54,586 bases of DNA, taken from positions 1-54,586 of the forward strand of contig JAJZQG010000022.1 of assembly GCA_021847645.1 (NCBI GenBank), read 5' to 3'. Under the pieces are notes generated by a model. It was not told where the DNA came from. It saw nothing but the letters and a program-made list of their open reading frames with translations, and did no database searches. Positions 25,332-32,829 of the stretch are shown here, in pieces. Both the position numbers and the translations under genes were made by a program. This DNA is from Myxococcales bacterium (lineage in GTDB: Bacteria > Myxococcota_A > Polyangia > Polyangiales > Polyangiaceae). The stretch's first letter is position 1. Each line of letters starts with the position of its first letter.

Positions 25332-26426
25332 TCAGAGATTGAAACCTTGCAAAGCCCGGTCCAGATTTCCTTCCCGCAGCTCGAACAACGCGGACTCCAG
25401 CTGGCGGAGCCGATCCGGGTTGCCGCCCTGCACCCGCAGCGTGCGAATCGCCTCGCCCATGGCGATCTCCAGGGCAAGCGCCTGCTCCTCGGGGGTCTCG
25501 GCCCCGCGCAGCATACGCTTGAATCGCTCCGCCATCTCGGCGTGGGGGTCTGGCCTTGGTGGTGCCCCCTTGGCGGGCGGGAGGGACTGCACCGCGGGCG
25601 ACCGGATGTCCTCGGGCATCGGCACGATCGCCCGGGCGAGGTCCAGGTCGGCTTCGATGCCCGTGTGCGCCCTGTGGGCGACCAACTGGGTCACGGCCGC
25701 CTTGAGGCGACGCACGCTATCCGATATTTGCTCCGCCAGGTAGGAGACGACGGGCTCGGGCAGCGGTGGCTCTCCAGCATGGCGGCGCACGATCGCCATT
25801 CGCTCGCGCACGTCGCCGACGCCCAGCCCCACAATCACGCCAGCTCCGAGCCTCGAAAGCAGCCTCGACTGCACATGCCGGAGCCGTGTGGGCGACACAT
25901 CGCTCGATACCACGATGATCTTGCCGTCGCGGATGATGTGGTTGATGAGCGCGAACACCTCGTTCTGCAGCGCCGCGTGGTTCTCACACAGCTGGATGTC
26001 GTCGAAAAGCAGGATGTCGGTCGACGAGAGCCACTGACGCAGCTCGGAGCGTTGTGCCTCGCGCTGTGCGCGCTCGAATTCGACCTCGAGGTCGGCCGTG
26101 TTGACGAGCCTTGCCCTGCGGGGGCCGGCCTCGTTGGCAATCGCCGACAGCAGGTGAGTCTTGCCTGTGCCGACTTCTCCATAGATGTAGCAGGGGTTGA
26201 ACGTGCTGCCGCGGCTGCCGCTAGCAGCCACCCGGGCGATCTCCAGGGTGAACTCGTTGACCCGGCAGGGCACGATCGTGTCGAAGGTCAGCCGCGGGTT
26301 GGGCGCGTTGTCGAGCAGCGGCCAGGCGCTCCTGCCGTCTTGCGGCTCTCGGGCGTCGCGGCCGTCGGGCCCGGCTGCCGGGTTGCGCTGCTTGTCGGGC
26401 AGCTCGGGAGGAAGGGTGGGGCTCAT
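25332..26426 (-). CDS. DnaA-like AAA+ ATPase lacking the DnaA DNA-binding domain (364 aa)
   Basis: An ATGA overlap with the upstream DUF4388 gene fixes the start at 26426. Residues 45-260 match DnaA domain III: NPRLTFDTIV, Walker A YGEVGTGKT (G83-T90), Walker B ILLFDDIQ (about 138-145), then VVSSDVSPTRL (sensor 1) and SDSVRRLKAAVTQL (sensor 2). The first 40 residues are disordered, and the last 100 lack the helix-turn-helix of DnaA domain IV, ending in a helical acidic region. It is therefore not the replication initiator but a Hda/DnaA-type regulatory ATPase, unusually placed in a Roadblock/GTPase operon. It could remodel a signalling assembly or link it to the cell cycle. Confidence 0.8.
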   Translation of the reverse strand: MSPTLPPELPDKQRNPAAGPDGRDAREPQDGRSAWPLLDNAPNPRLTFDTIVPCRVNEFTLEIARVAASGSRGSTFNPCYIYGEVGTGKTHLLSAIANEAGPRRARLVNTADLEVEFERAQREAQRSELRQWLSSTDILLFDDIQLCENHAALQNEVFALINHIIRDGKIIVVSSDVSPTRLRHVQSRLLSRLGAGVIVGLGVGDVRERMAIVRRHAGEPPLPEPVVSYLAEQISDSVRRLKAAVTQLVAHRAHTGIEADLDLARAIVPMPEDIRSPAVQSLPPAKGAPPRPDPHAEMAERFKRMLRGAETPEEQALALEIAMGEAIRTLRVQGGNPDRLRQLESALFELREGNLDRALQGFNL

Positions 26427-27157
26427 GACTTCCCCTTGTCGAACAGCGCGGCGAGCTTGCCCGCGGCCATCGATGCCGCTCCCAGCGCCACGCCTGGGGC
26501 GGCGAGCACTACCAGCAAGCGTCCTTCGCCGAGCACCTGGGCCACGAGCGTGCCCGCCGCGTCCTCCAGAAAGACGCGGGACAAGCCGCCGCGGGGATGC
26601 TCTCTGCGCAGCGTGTGGACCAGCAACCTCATCTCCTCGAGCGCTTCGATCTGCCCGTCCGAGGCCGCGGCTTCCAGCAGCACATCGCCGTTGAGACCCA
26701 GGATGCTCGCGTGCTGAACCGCGGAGTGGTTGCGAACGGTCGCCTCGAGCTGCTCGCAGGCGTCGGGGTCCAGGCCGTGCTGGCGCATCTGCTCGCTGCG
26801 GACGCGGTCGCGCGCCGCCTGCTCTTCGCGCCGACGCTGCTCTTCGTCCCTGCGCTCGTCGCGCGTCTTGAGGGCCATCATCACCACGCGGTGCAGCTCC
26901 TGCTCGATCGTGGCGCGCTGCGCCTGGACGCCCGGCTGGAACTCGAAGGTCCCCTCCTGCCAATCGACCACCTCCACCACGGCGTCCTGCCCCTCGTGCT
27001 GCTCGGTGCTAGCGTGCACCAGGACTCCTTCCTTGTAGAACAGGGCGGCGCGCTGCTTGCCCGAGGTGACGATCAGCTCACCGGTCTTTCGTCCGGCGAA
27101 AGGGAACTGCAGGAGATCGATGATGCCGATATCCGAGAGCGTGCCTTGGAGTGCCAT
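26423..27157 (-). CDS. DUF4388 domain plus C-terminal Roadblock-like domain (244 aa)
   Basis: Residues 1-80 are a textbook DUF4388 domain: LQGTLSDIGIIDLLQFPF, GRKTGELIVT, AALFYKEGVLVHAS and EGTFEFQPG. A charged helix (about 95-125, rich in Glu and Arg) connects it to a Roadblock-like domain (VRNHSAVQHASILGLNGDVL, GTLVAQVLGEGRLLVVLAAP). It lies 20 nt after the MglA-like gene and shares an ATGA overlap with the DnaA-like gene, so the three are almost surely co-transcribed. The likely role is as an adaptor between the GTPase and the AAA+ protein. Confidence 0.8.
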   Translation of the reverse strand: MALQGTLSDIGIIDLLQFPFAGRKTGELIVTSGKQRAALFYKEGVLVHASTEQHEGQDAVVEVVDWQEGTFEFQPGVQAQRATIEQELHRVVMMALKTRDERRDEEQRRREEQAARDRVRSEQMRQHGLDPDACEQLEATVRNHSAVQHASILGLNGDVLLEAAASDGQIEALEEMRLLVHTLRREHPRGGLSRVFLEDAAGTLVAQVLGEGRLLVVLAAPGVALGAASMAAGKLAALFDKGKS

Positions 27158-27177
27158 GCGACTGCCTCACGTTCGCG

Positions 27178-27759
27178 TCAAAGGTGGAATCGCTCGACGA
27201 CTTGCCTGCTGAGCAGGCGGACGGTCTCCATGACGCCGCGTCCCTCGGTCGCAATGGCCTCGACGGTGGGGACGCCCTGACAGCTCACCTCGCGCTCGAA
27301 GGTCCCGAGCGGGAGTGCAGAGGGGCAGTCGCGTTTGTTGTATTGGAGCACCGTGGGGAAGCTGCGCGGGTCGTACTTGTACGAGCGCAGGTTCTGCTCC
27401 ATGCGCTTGTAGCTCATTACGTTCTCCTCGAGCCTCGCGGGCTGGGAATCGATCACGAACACCACGCCGTCCGCCCCGTCGAGGATCAGCCTGCGGCTCG
27501 CCTCGTAGTAGACTTGCCCCGGCACCGTATACATGTTGAATCGAATCATGTAGCCGTCGATGGTGCCGAGCTCCACGGGCATGAAGTCGAAGAACAGGGT
27601 GCGGTCCTCGTGGGTATCGAGGCTGATCATCTCGGTCTTGACCTCGGCGGCGAGGCGCCGGTGGATCTGGGCCAGATTGGTGGTCTTGCCGCTCATTCCG
27701 GGACCGTAGTACACGAGCTTGAAGGCAATCTCGCGGCGCTCGTAGCTGATGTGCGGCAT
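27178..27759 (-). CDS. mglA: MglA-like small Ras-family GTPase (193 aa)
   Basis: The P-loop GPGMSGKT spans residues 19-26. The switch I/adjacent segment EDRTLFFDFMP contains R53, and TVPGQ has T78 in place of the Asp of DxxG, with Q82. In MglA these same positions are the intrinsic arginine finger, the signature Thr and the catalytic Gln. NKRD (141-144) is the guanine-specificity motif. The length matches canonical MglA (about 195 aa). MglA-GTP marks the leading pole of motile myxobacteria. The sequence is divergent from the motility MglA I recall, so a second, specialised MglA is likely. The Roadblock MglB-like gene ends 7 nt upstream, as in mglBA operons. Confidence 0.88.
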   Translation of the reverse strand: MPHISYERREIAFKLVYYGPGMSGKTTNLAQIHRRLAAEVKTEMISLDTHEDRTLFFDFMPVELGTIDGYMIRFNMYTVPGQVYYEASRRLILDGADGVVFVIDSQPARLEENVMSYKRMEQNLRSYKYDPRSFPTVLQYNKRDCPSALPLGTFEREVSCQGVPTVEAIATEGRGVMETVRLLSRQVVERFHL

Positions 27760-27766
27760 GGGGGAC

Positions 27767-28246
27767 CTACTTGGACGTAAAGATCCGGTCGATCAGGTTC
27801 AGGGCGTACTCCTTGAACTCGGGCACCGACAGGTCACCGGCGACCTGGGCGCTGACGCGGGACTCGTTGGTACGCAGACTTCCGACGAGTCTTTCCCCGA
27901 CCTTGCGGGCCTCGTGGCGGACTCGTCCGATTCGCTGGTAGTCCTCGAAGATGACGACCATCATCACCGAATCGGTCACCAGGGAGATGTGGATGTGCCG
28001 GTTGGAGCCCTGCTGCAGCAGAATCGAGAACTGGTTCTCGCCCACCATGCGCGCCACCTCGCGGGTGGCGGAGAACATGCCGGCAATCAAGGCCGCCATG
28101 GCGGTGGTGTTCAGGTAGCTGGTGTCCCCTGCTTCCGCGATGGCGTGTCCCTCCTTGGTAATCAGAAGGGCGGTCAACGCCCCCGAGTCGGTGACCAGAT
28201 CGAACAGCGGTACCGTCAGCTTCACATCCGTCGCGTCGTTCGTCAT
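27767..28246 (-). CDS. mglB: MglB-like Roadblock/LC7 GAP-type protein (159 aa)
   Basis: The Roadblock domain covers about residues 10-125: GALTALLITKEGHAIAEAGD, MAALIAGMFSATREVARMVG, ENQFSILLQQGSNRHIHISL and MMVVIFEDYQRIGRVR. The pattern and 159-residue length match MglB, the Roadblock GTPase-activating protein that sits just upstream of mglA in Myxococcus. Its C-terminal tail is helical. It overlaps the end of the upstream response-regulator gene by four bases (ATGA). It very probably stimulates GTP hydrolysis by the MglA-like protein encoded next. The other Roadblock proteins here could form mixed dimers with it. Confidence 0.85.
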   Translation of the reverse strand: MTNDATDVKLTVPLFDLVTDSGALTALLITKEGHAIAEAGDTSYLNTTAMAALIAGMFSATREVARMVGENQFSILLQQGSNRHIHISLVTDSVMMVVIFEDYQRIGRVRHEARKVGERLVGSLRTNESRVSAQVAGDLSVPEFKEYALNLIDRIFTSK

Positions 28247-29049
28247 TTCGAGCTTCCACCTCGTTGATCAGAAGTCGGACTGTCGGGGATCTCCCAGCTC
28301 ATCTCCGACAGGTCCAAGACCGCCGGCGGCACCATGGAAGGCGGCCGGCCCCTGCCCTCGCGTTCGCTCTCGTCCTTGAGCCGCGCAGCCTCCATCAGTA
28401 GGTACTCGCCCTTGCGCGAGATCGTCTCACGGGGCGGCTCCTGCCACGGCACGCTGGCAAACCGGCCGCCATGGAACCTCAGGCAGGAAAAGAAAGCGTC
28501 CTCCCCTTGCACCCCACCGCACTCGGCATGCCGAACTCTCCCCGCGTCGATATACATCTTTCCCCGCAGGCCGTCCGACGACACCACCTCGAGCTGGGCC
28601 CGCCGGTTGGTCACGAGCAGCAGCTGGACATAGTCGAACAGGTCGATGTCCTCCACGACGCCCGAGAACGAGTCGGACCTGCCCCGCGCTCCCAGCACGC
28701 GCAGCAGCAGGTCGGGGTCGACCGGCTTCTCCAGGTACAGCGCCACACCCTTGCGGTGGGCAATCTCCTGCACCGTCGAAGACCCAAACGCGGTCATCAC
28801 TACCACCCGTGTGCCCGGCCGGTTCTGGTTGATCCACTCGGTCAGCGCCAGCCCGTTGACCTCCGGCATCTGCACGTCCGTGATCACCGCTTCGAAGCTC
28901 CTTTGCCCAAGCAGATGCACCGCTTCCGACCCGTCGCCGCACGTGGTCACCACATAGCCCGAGCGCGATAGCAGACGCCCCAGCCCCCAGACCACGTCGG
29001 GGTCGTCATCGACCAGCAGCAGCCTGCGCTTGTTCTCGTCACCCTTCAT
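28243..29049 (-). CDS. Response regulator receiver fused to DUF4388 (268 aa)
   Basis: The ATG at 29049 overlaps the preceding gene by 11 nt. Residues 8-125 are a receiver domain: LLLVDDDPDVV (acidic pocket), phospho-acceptor D58 in VITDVQMPEVNG, VVVMTAFGSS and the conserved lysine in YLEKPVDPD. Residues 130-225 form a DUF4388 domain (FSGVVEDIDLFDYVQLLL, GLRGKMYIDAGRVRHAECG). A low-complexity tail ends the protein. The fusion places phosphorylation control directly on the adaptor type found downstream. It overlaps the MglB-like gene, so the receiver probably governs the GTPase cycle or its localisation. Confidence 0.88.
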   Translation of the reverse strand: MKGDENKRRLLLVDDDPDVVWGLGRLLSRSGYVVTTCGDGSEAVHLLGQRSFEAVITDVQMPEVNGLALTEWINQNRPGTRVVVMTAFGSSTVQEIAHRKGVALYLEKPVDPDLLLRVLGARGRSDSFSGVVEDIDLFDYVQLLLVTNRRAQLEVVSSDGLRGKMYIDAGRVRHAECGGVQGEDAFFSCLRFHGGRFASVPWQEPPRETISRKGEYLLMEAARLKDESEREGRGRPPSMVPPAVLDLSEMSWEIPDSPTSDQRGGSSK

Positions 29050-29644
29050 GTTCTTGTGCCGCAGCGGACTGGGAGGCTGCCACCATGGCCGAGATGTCGG
29101 CGACGACGCTCGTGAGCCGATCGACGTACTCATCGGCAATCGCGTGGACCTGGTTGGCGTCGTGGGCGGTTGCGCGCAACTCGGCCGCAAAGGCGTGCAT
29201 GCCGGCGAGCAGACCCGCCACGCGGTTCTTGAAACGGTGGGAGTCCAGCGTCACGGGCGGCCGTACGGCAGCGGACGCGGTGCGCCGCAGCCGCTGACAG
29301 ACGCGCGTGATTTCCAGGACTGCGTCGGAGCGCGCGAGCCCTACGACGGTAAGCGATTCGCCCAGGGTTCGGAGCTCGCGCTCTTCGAAGTCGTCCCTGG
29401 CCAGGGCAACGATCCTCGCACACGGCCGCAACGCTCTCATCTCCCACGCCAGCCTCCGGGCGCTGTGGGACGACGATACCGTGCCGAGAATCACCAACTG
29501 CGGCGGGTGGCAGGCAGCCTCGTAGCGCAGCTCGACCCCGGTGCGAACGCGGCGCACCGCCATTTCCGGCGCCGCATCTGCTACCTTGGTGACAATCTCA
29601 CGCGCGCGGGAGTCGTCCTCGTCGAGCAGCAGGATGGTCCCCAT
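29039..29644 (-). CDS. Degenerate receiver-like protein with HisKA-like helical C-terminus (201 aa)
   Basis: The N-terminal domain starts like a receiver (TILLLDEDDSRAREIV), but the strand that should carry the phospho-acceptor reads LVILGTVS, with Gly54 instead of Asp, so it should not be phosphorylated conventionally. The C-terminal half has LDSHRFKNRVAGLLAGMHAF, which resembles the His-containing dimerisation helix of histidine kinases, but no ATPase domain follows. It could be a phosphotransfer or dimerisation module, or a pseudo-receiver that binds partners. Its end overlaps the next receiver-DUF4388 gene. Function is unknown. Confidence 0.6.
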   Translation of the reverse strand: MGTILLLDEDDSRAREIVTKVADAAPEMAVRRVRTGVELRYEAACHPPQLVILGTVSSSHSARRLAWEMRALRPCARIVALARDDFEERELRTLGESLTVVGLARSDAVLEITRVCQRLRRTASAAVRPPVTLDSHRFKNRVAGLLAGMHAFAAELRATAHDANQVHAIADEYVDRLTSVVADISAMVAASQSAAAQEHEG

Positions 29645-29890
29645 GGTGGTCTCCTTTCGCTGGCGTGGCCAACCCTAGCGAAACGCGTGCCGGAACCGCC
29701 GACGCTCAACCGCGGCTCGTCCCGCATCGGAACGCCTGCCGGACAGCGCGGCGCGGCGTGTGCTTCACGCGCGAGGGCGCCGGCGAGCGTGCATCTCACG
29801 CCGGTCCGTTGGGCAGGCGCGCCCCGGCTCGCGTCGCTCGCCGCGCGTCGAGCGCGGGCAACCGGAAACATGGGGGGATATGGGCGGGGC

Positions 29891-30505
29891 TCAGCGGCTG
29901 TCGGTGCCGAGGGAGCGGGCTACCTTGGCGAGCCGCTGCACGGAGTCGATGAGAGGCTCGACGCGCGAGTCGACGATCTGCCGCACGCCCTGCTCGGAGG
30001 TGGCCTGCGCGAGAATCGCGCGCAGCTCGAAGAGCTCCGCCAGGATCGCGGAGAGCTCGGCCTTCATGTGCTCCGGGTCGACGGATACGACCGATGCTGG
30101 GGAGTCGGGGTCTGCTGCGCTCCGCCGCAGGAGCGCGCTCCCGTCGAGGGCGCGGCGGACCACGTCGGCAATTTCTTGCGCCGTATAGGGCTTCCACAGC
30201 ACGCCGGCCAATCCCAGCGGACGCAAGCGCGATATCGTCTTGTCGTCCACGCCTTCCGCCGAGATCAGGACGAATGCCGTGCCGGGTCGTCGCGCCGCCA
30301 GCTCGCCGAGCAGAGCGACGCCGTCGGCGTCGGGCAAGTTCACGTCGAGCACCACGACCTCCGGTGCGACTGCGTCGAATTCGCGCCGGGCAGCCAGGGC
30401 GTCGTGCGCCAGGTGGACTTGCACGTCGCAGATGCGCGACAGGACGAACGAGCGAGTGAAACGCGCCAGCGGCGCATTGTCGTCCACGATGAGGATATTT
30501 TGCAT
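29891..30505 (-). CDS. Response regulator with receiver domain and helical C-terminus (204 aa)
   Basis: The ATG at 30505 places the receiver at the N-terminus: NILIVDDNAPLARF, phospho-acceptor D54 in VVLDVNLPDADG, FVLISAEG and the lysine in LWKPYTAQE. Residues 140-204 form a helical segment (EHMKAELSAILAELFELRAI) with no known DNA-binding domain. It may act by protein-protein contact. Gaps of 246 nt downstream and 166 nt upstream suggest that it can be transcribed separately from its neighbours. The cognate kinase may be the hybrid histidine kinase at 32830-35979. Confidence 0.8.
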   Translation of the reverse strand: MQNILIVDDNAPLARFTRSFVLSRICDVQVHLAHDALAARREFDAVAPEVVVLDVNLPDADGVALLGELAARRPGTAFVLISAEGVDDKTISRLRPLGLAGVLWKPYTAQEIADVVRRALDGSALLRRSAADPDSPASVVSVDPEHMKAELSAILAELFELRAILAQATSEQGVRQIVDSRVEPLIDSVQRLAKVARSLGTDSR

Positions 30506-30671
30506 CGTGCTGCGGTGCCGATCGGTTCGGCCCGGCACTACGCCGTAGCCGTGGTGTGGGTGGCAGACACCTGCTCACGGGAGGGAGCAGGATGCATGCC
30601 GGGAGCCGGGGAGGCGCAGCGCGGTGACCGCGCGTGGAATTCGCGCACGGCTGGCCAGCGCCGTGTGGGAA

Positions 30672-32036
30672 TCACGCATCGATGCCCAGCGCCTTGAGCT
30701 GGTGGGCGAGCGCGTGGCGGGAGATGCCCAGCAGGCGTGCGGCTTCCTGGCGGCTTTGGCCCCTGCGCAGCGCCTCGAGGACGATCTTGCGGGCAACGTC
30801 CCTGGTCACGTCGTGCAAGGACCGCCCGGCGGGAAAGGGGACCACGAGCTTCCAGGCGTTGTCGGCAGGAGCCACGCTCAAGTTCTCGCGGCGGATGACT
30901 CGATCGGTGGAAAGCATCAGCGCCCGCTCCAGGACATTCCTCAGCTCGCGCACGTTGCCCGGCCATGCATAGGGCGCCAGTACGTCGAACACGTCGGGCT
31001 CGATGCGCGGGCGGGCGGGCAGGCCCAGCTCGCGCTGCAAGCGATCAAGGATCTCGTCGGCGAGCATGGGAAGGTCCTCGGTGCGCTCGCGGAGCGGCGG
31101 CAGCCGGATGGGAAAGACGTTGAGCCGGTAGAACAGGTCGCGTCGAAAAGAGCCTTTCTCCACCTCTGCCTCGAGGTCACGGTTGGTGGCAGCGATGAGC
31201 CTGGACTCCACGCGAATGCTTCTCTCCCCCCCGAGTCGCATGATCTGCCTGGTATCCAGGAACGTAAGCAGCTTGGACTGGAGCGCGGCGTCCAGCTCCC
31301 CGATCTCGTCGAGAAGCAGCGTGCCCTTGTCCGCCAGCTCCAGCAAGCCGCGCTTGCGTCCTCGGGAGCCGGTGAAAGCCCCCGGCTCGTGGCCGAACAG
31401 CTCCGATTCCGCCAGCTCGCGGGGGAGTGCCGCGCAGTTGATTGCGAAGTACGGGCCATCGGCGCGCTTGGACTGCTCATGGATCCATCGCGCCATGTGG
31501 TCCTTTCCGGTGCCGCTTTCGCCCAAAAGAAGAACGATGCCGTCCTGTGCCGCCGCATGGCGCGCCAACGCCAGCACCTGACGCGTCGATTCGGACGGAT
31601 AGTCGCCGGGCTGGCGCGCCGGTGCGCCTCCCCGGTTTTCCGAGCGCAGGCGGCGCACTTCCTCCTCCCGGATACGGCCGCGCATGACGTTCTGCAACGC
31701 CAGAGACAGCGCGTCGGGCTCCACCGGCTTCGTCAGGAAGTCCACAGCACCGCGTTGCGTCGCGGTCACCGCTGCCCGGATGGAGCCGTGCGCCGTTGCG
31801 ATGACGAACGCCGTCTCGGGATACTTTTCGTGCAACTGCTCGATGAGCTCGATGCCGTCGCCGTCGGGCAGCATCATGTCCATCACCACGATGTCGGGCT
31901 GCATCTTCGCCACGCGCTTGCGCGCCTCCGCTGCCGTATGCGCCGTGGCGGTCTGGTAGCCCTGCAGCCGCAGGATCTCCGCCATGCTCCGCGCAAATCC
32001 CACCTCGTCGTCGACAATCAGGACCGTCCCTTCCAT
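30672..32036 (-). CDS. NtrC-family sigma-54-dependent response regulator (454 aa)
   Basis: A GGAGG site lies five bases before ATG 32036. The receiver (1-115) has D9/D10, phospho-acceptor D53 in VVMDMMLPDGDG, and the lysine in FLTKPVEPD. The AAA+ domain carries Walker A LGESGTGKD, the sigma-54 contact loop as GAFTGS (Ser in place of the usual final Ala), Walker B GTLLLDEIGELD, and the arginine-finger region RRDLFYRLNVFP. The C-terminus is a Fis-type helix-turn-helix (RQEAARLLGISRHALAHQLK). It should activate transcription from sigma-54 promoters, possibly for the signalling genes downstream or elsewhere. No kinase gene is immediately adjacent, but a divergent hybrid kinase lies 793 nt away. 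Confidence 0.92.
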   Translation of the reverse strand: MEGTVLIVDDEVGFARSMAEILRLQGYQTATAHTAAEARKRVAKMQPDIVVMDMMLPDGDGIELIEQLHEKYPETAFVIATAHGSIRAAVTATQRGAVDFLTKPVEPDALSLALQNVMRGRIREEEVRRLRSENRGGAPARQPGDYPSESTRQVLALARHAAAQDGIVLLLGESGTGKDHMARWIHEQSKRADGPYFAINCAALPRELAESELFGHEPGAFTGSRGRKRGLLELADKGTLLLDEIGELDAALQSKLLTFLDTRQIMRLGGERSIRVESRLIAATNRDLEAEVEKGSFRRDLFYRLNVFPIRLPPLRERTEDLPMLADEILDRLQRELGLPARPRIEPDVFDVLAPYAWPGNVRELRNVLERALMLSTDRVIRRENLSVAPADNAWKLVVPFPAGRSLHDVTRDVARKIVLEALRRGQSRQEAARLLGISRHALAHQLKALGIDA

Positions 32037-32829
32037 TCATGCCTCCGCGAACAAGCCGATCGATCCCCCCCGGATGGGGCGCATGTTGTCGTCGTGATAG
32101 ACCTGCCGCTGAAAGCCCAACACGCCTCGGAGTCGCTCCTGGTGCTCGTCGAACTGTCCGATAGCGCCAACGCGCGACGTCGCGACGCAGAAACGAAGGG
32201 AGCGCCAACAGCCGGTCATACACCCCATGGTCATGCATACCGCCTTGGAGAGCGTCAACCGCTTCTTCGTGCAGAAACGCGGGCACGAGGGCAATGACGG
32301 CAAAGGCCAGCGCCTCGCGGCACGGCCAGCTAACGCGCCACACATCCGTCGATTCACCAATAGCCACGAAGACCCTGGAGCTATCGCGTTGCTGGCGACC
32401 GCACAGCGTTGTCGACGGATCCGGCGCGGGAGAGCGGATTACCCGTGTAGACCGAGGGACTTCCACGCGAACAAGCTGGTGAGCGGCGAGGGGCTCGAAT
32501 CCCACGACAGAGAACTTCGCGGGTTGGGCGAAGGTTTTTGCGTCACGAGCGAGCTCGCGGGCCGGACCCATGGAGCCCGTGCCCGCTGCAAGATGCGAGC
32601 CTCCCAGGGGTCGCGAGCCGACGAGCTCGCCCGGCCCCGGGTCCCATCGCCAGCGACACACCGTTGGCGGCCACACATGTAGGGTTGCACCGATGGACGG
32701 GCAGTGGACCGACGGGGCATCGTCGGGCAAGATACGGTCCGCGCGACGTGATACTGGACTTCGGCTTCTTCTTTCCCGGTCGTCTCGGGCTGGGTATCGT
32801 CGATTGCTGGTAGGGCTGTGGGAGTCTCT
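32037..32829. other. Long divergent intergenic region
   Basis: This 793-nt stretch separates the minus-strand NtrC-type regulator from the plus-strand hybrid histidine kinase. Short open frames on both strands show no domain pattern. It presumably contains two divergent promoters and possibly regulator sites. A T-loop-like segment near 32490 does not fold as tRNA. No specific site was convincing. Confidence 0.5.

Noticed and set aside
32037..32360. Minus-strand frame ending just before the NtrC-type gene start
   Set aside because: It ends exactly at the ATG of the next gene but has no histidine kinase or other domain, and is Arg/Cys-rich like shadow frames.
32480..32500. T-loop-like stretch resembling a tRNA
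   Set aside because: The putative T-stem has only three pairs and no acceptor or anticodon arm could be formed.
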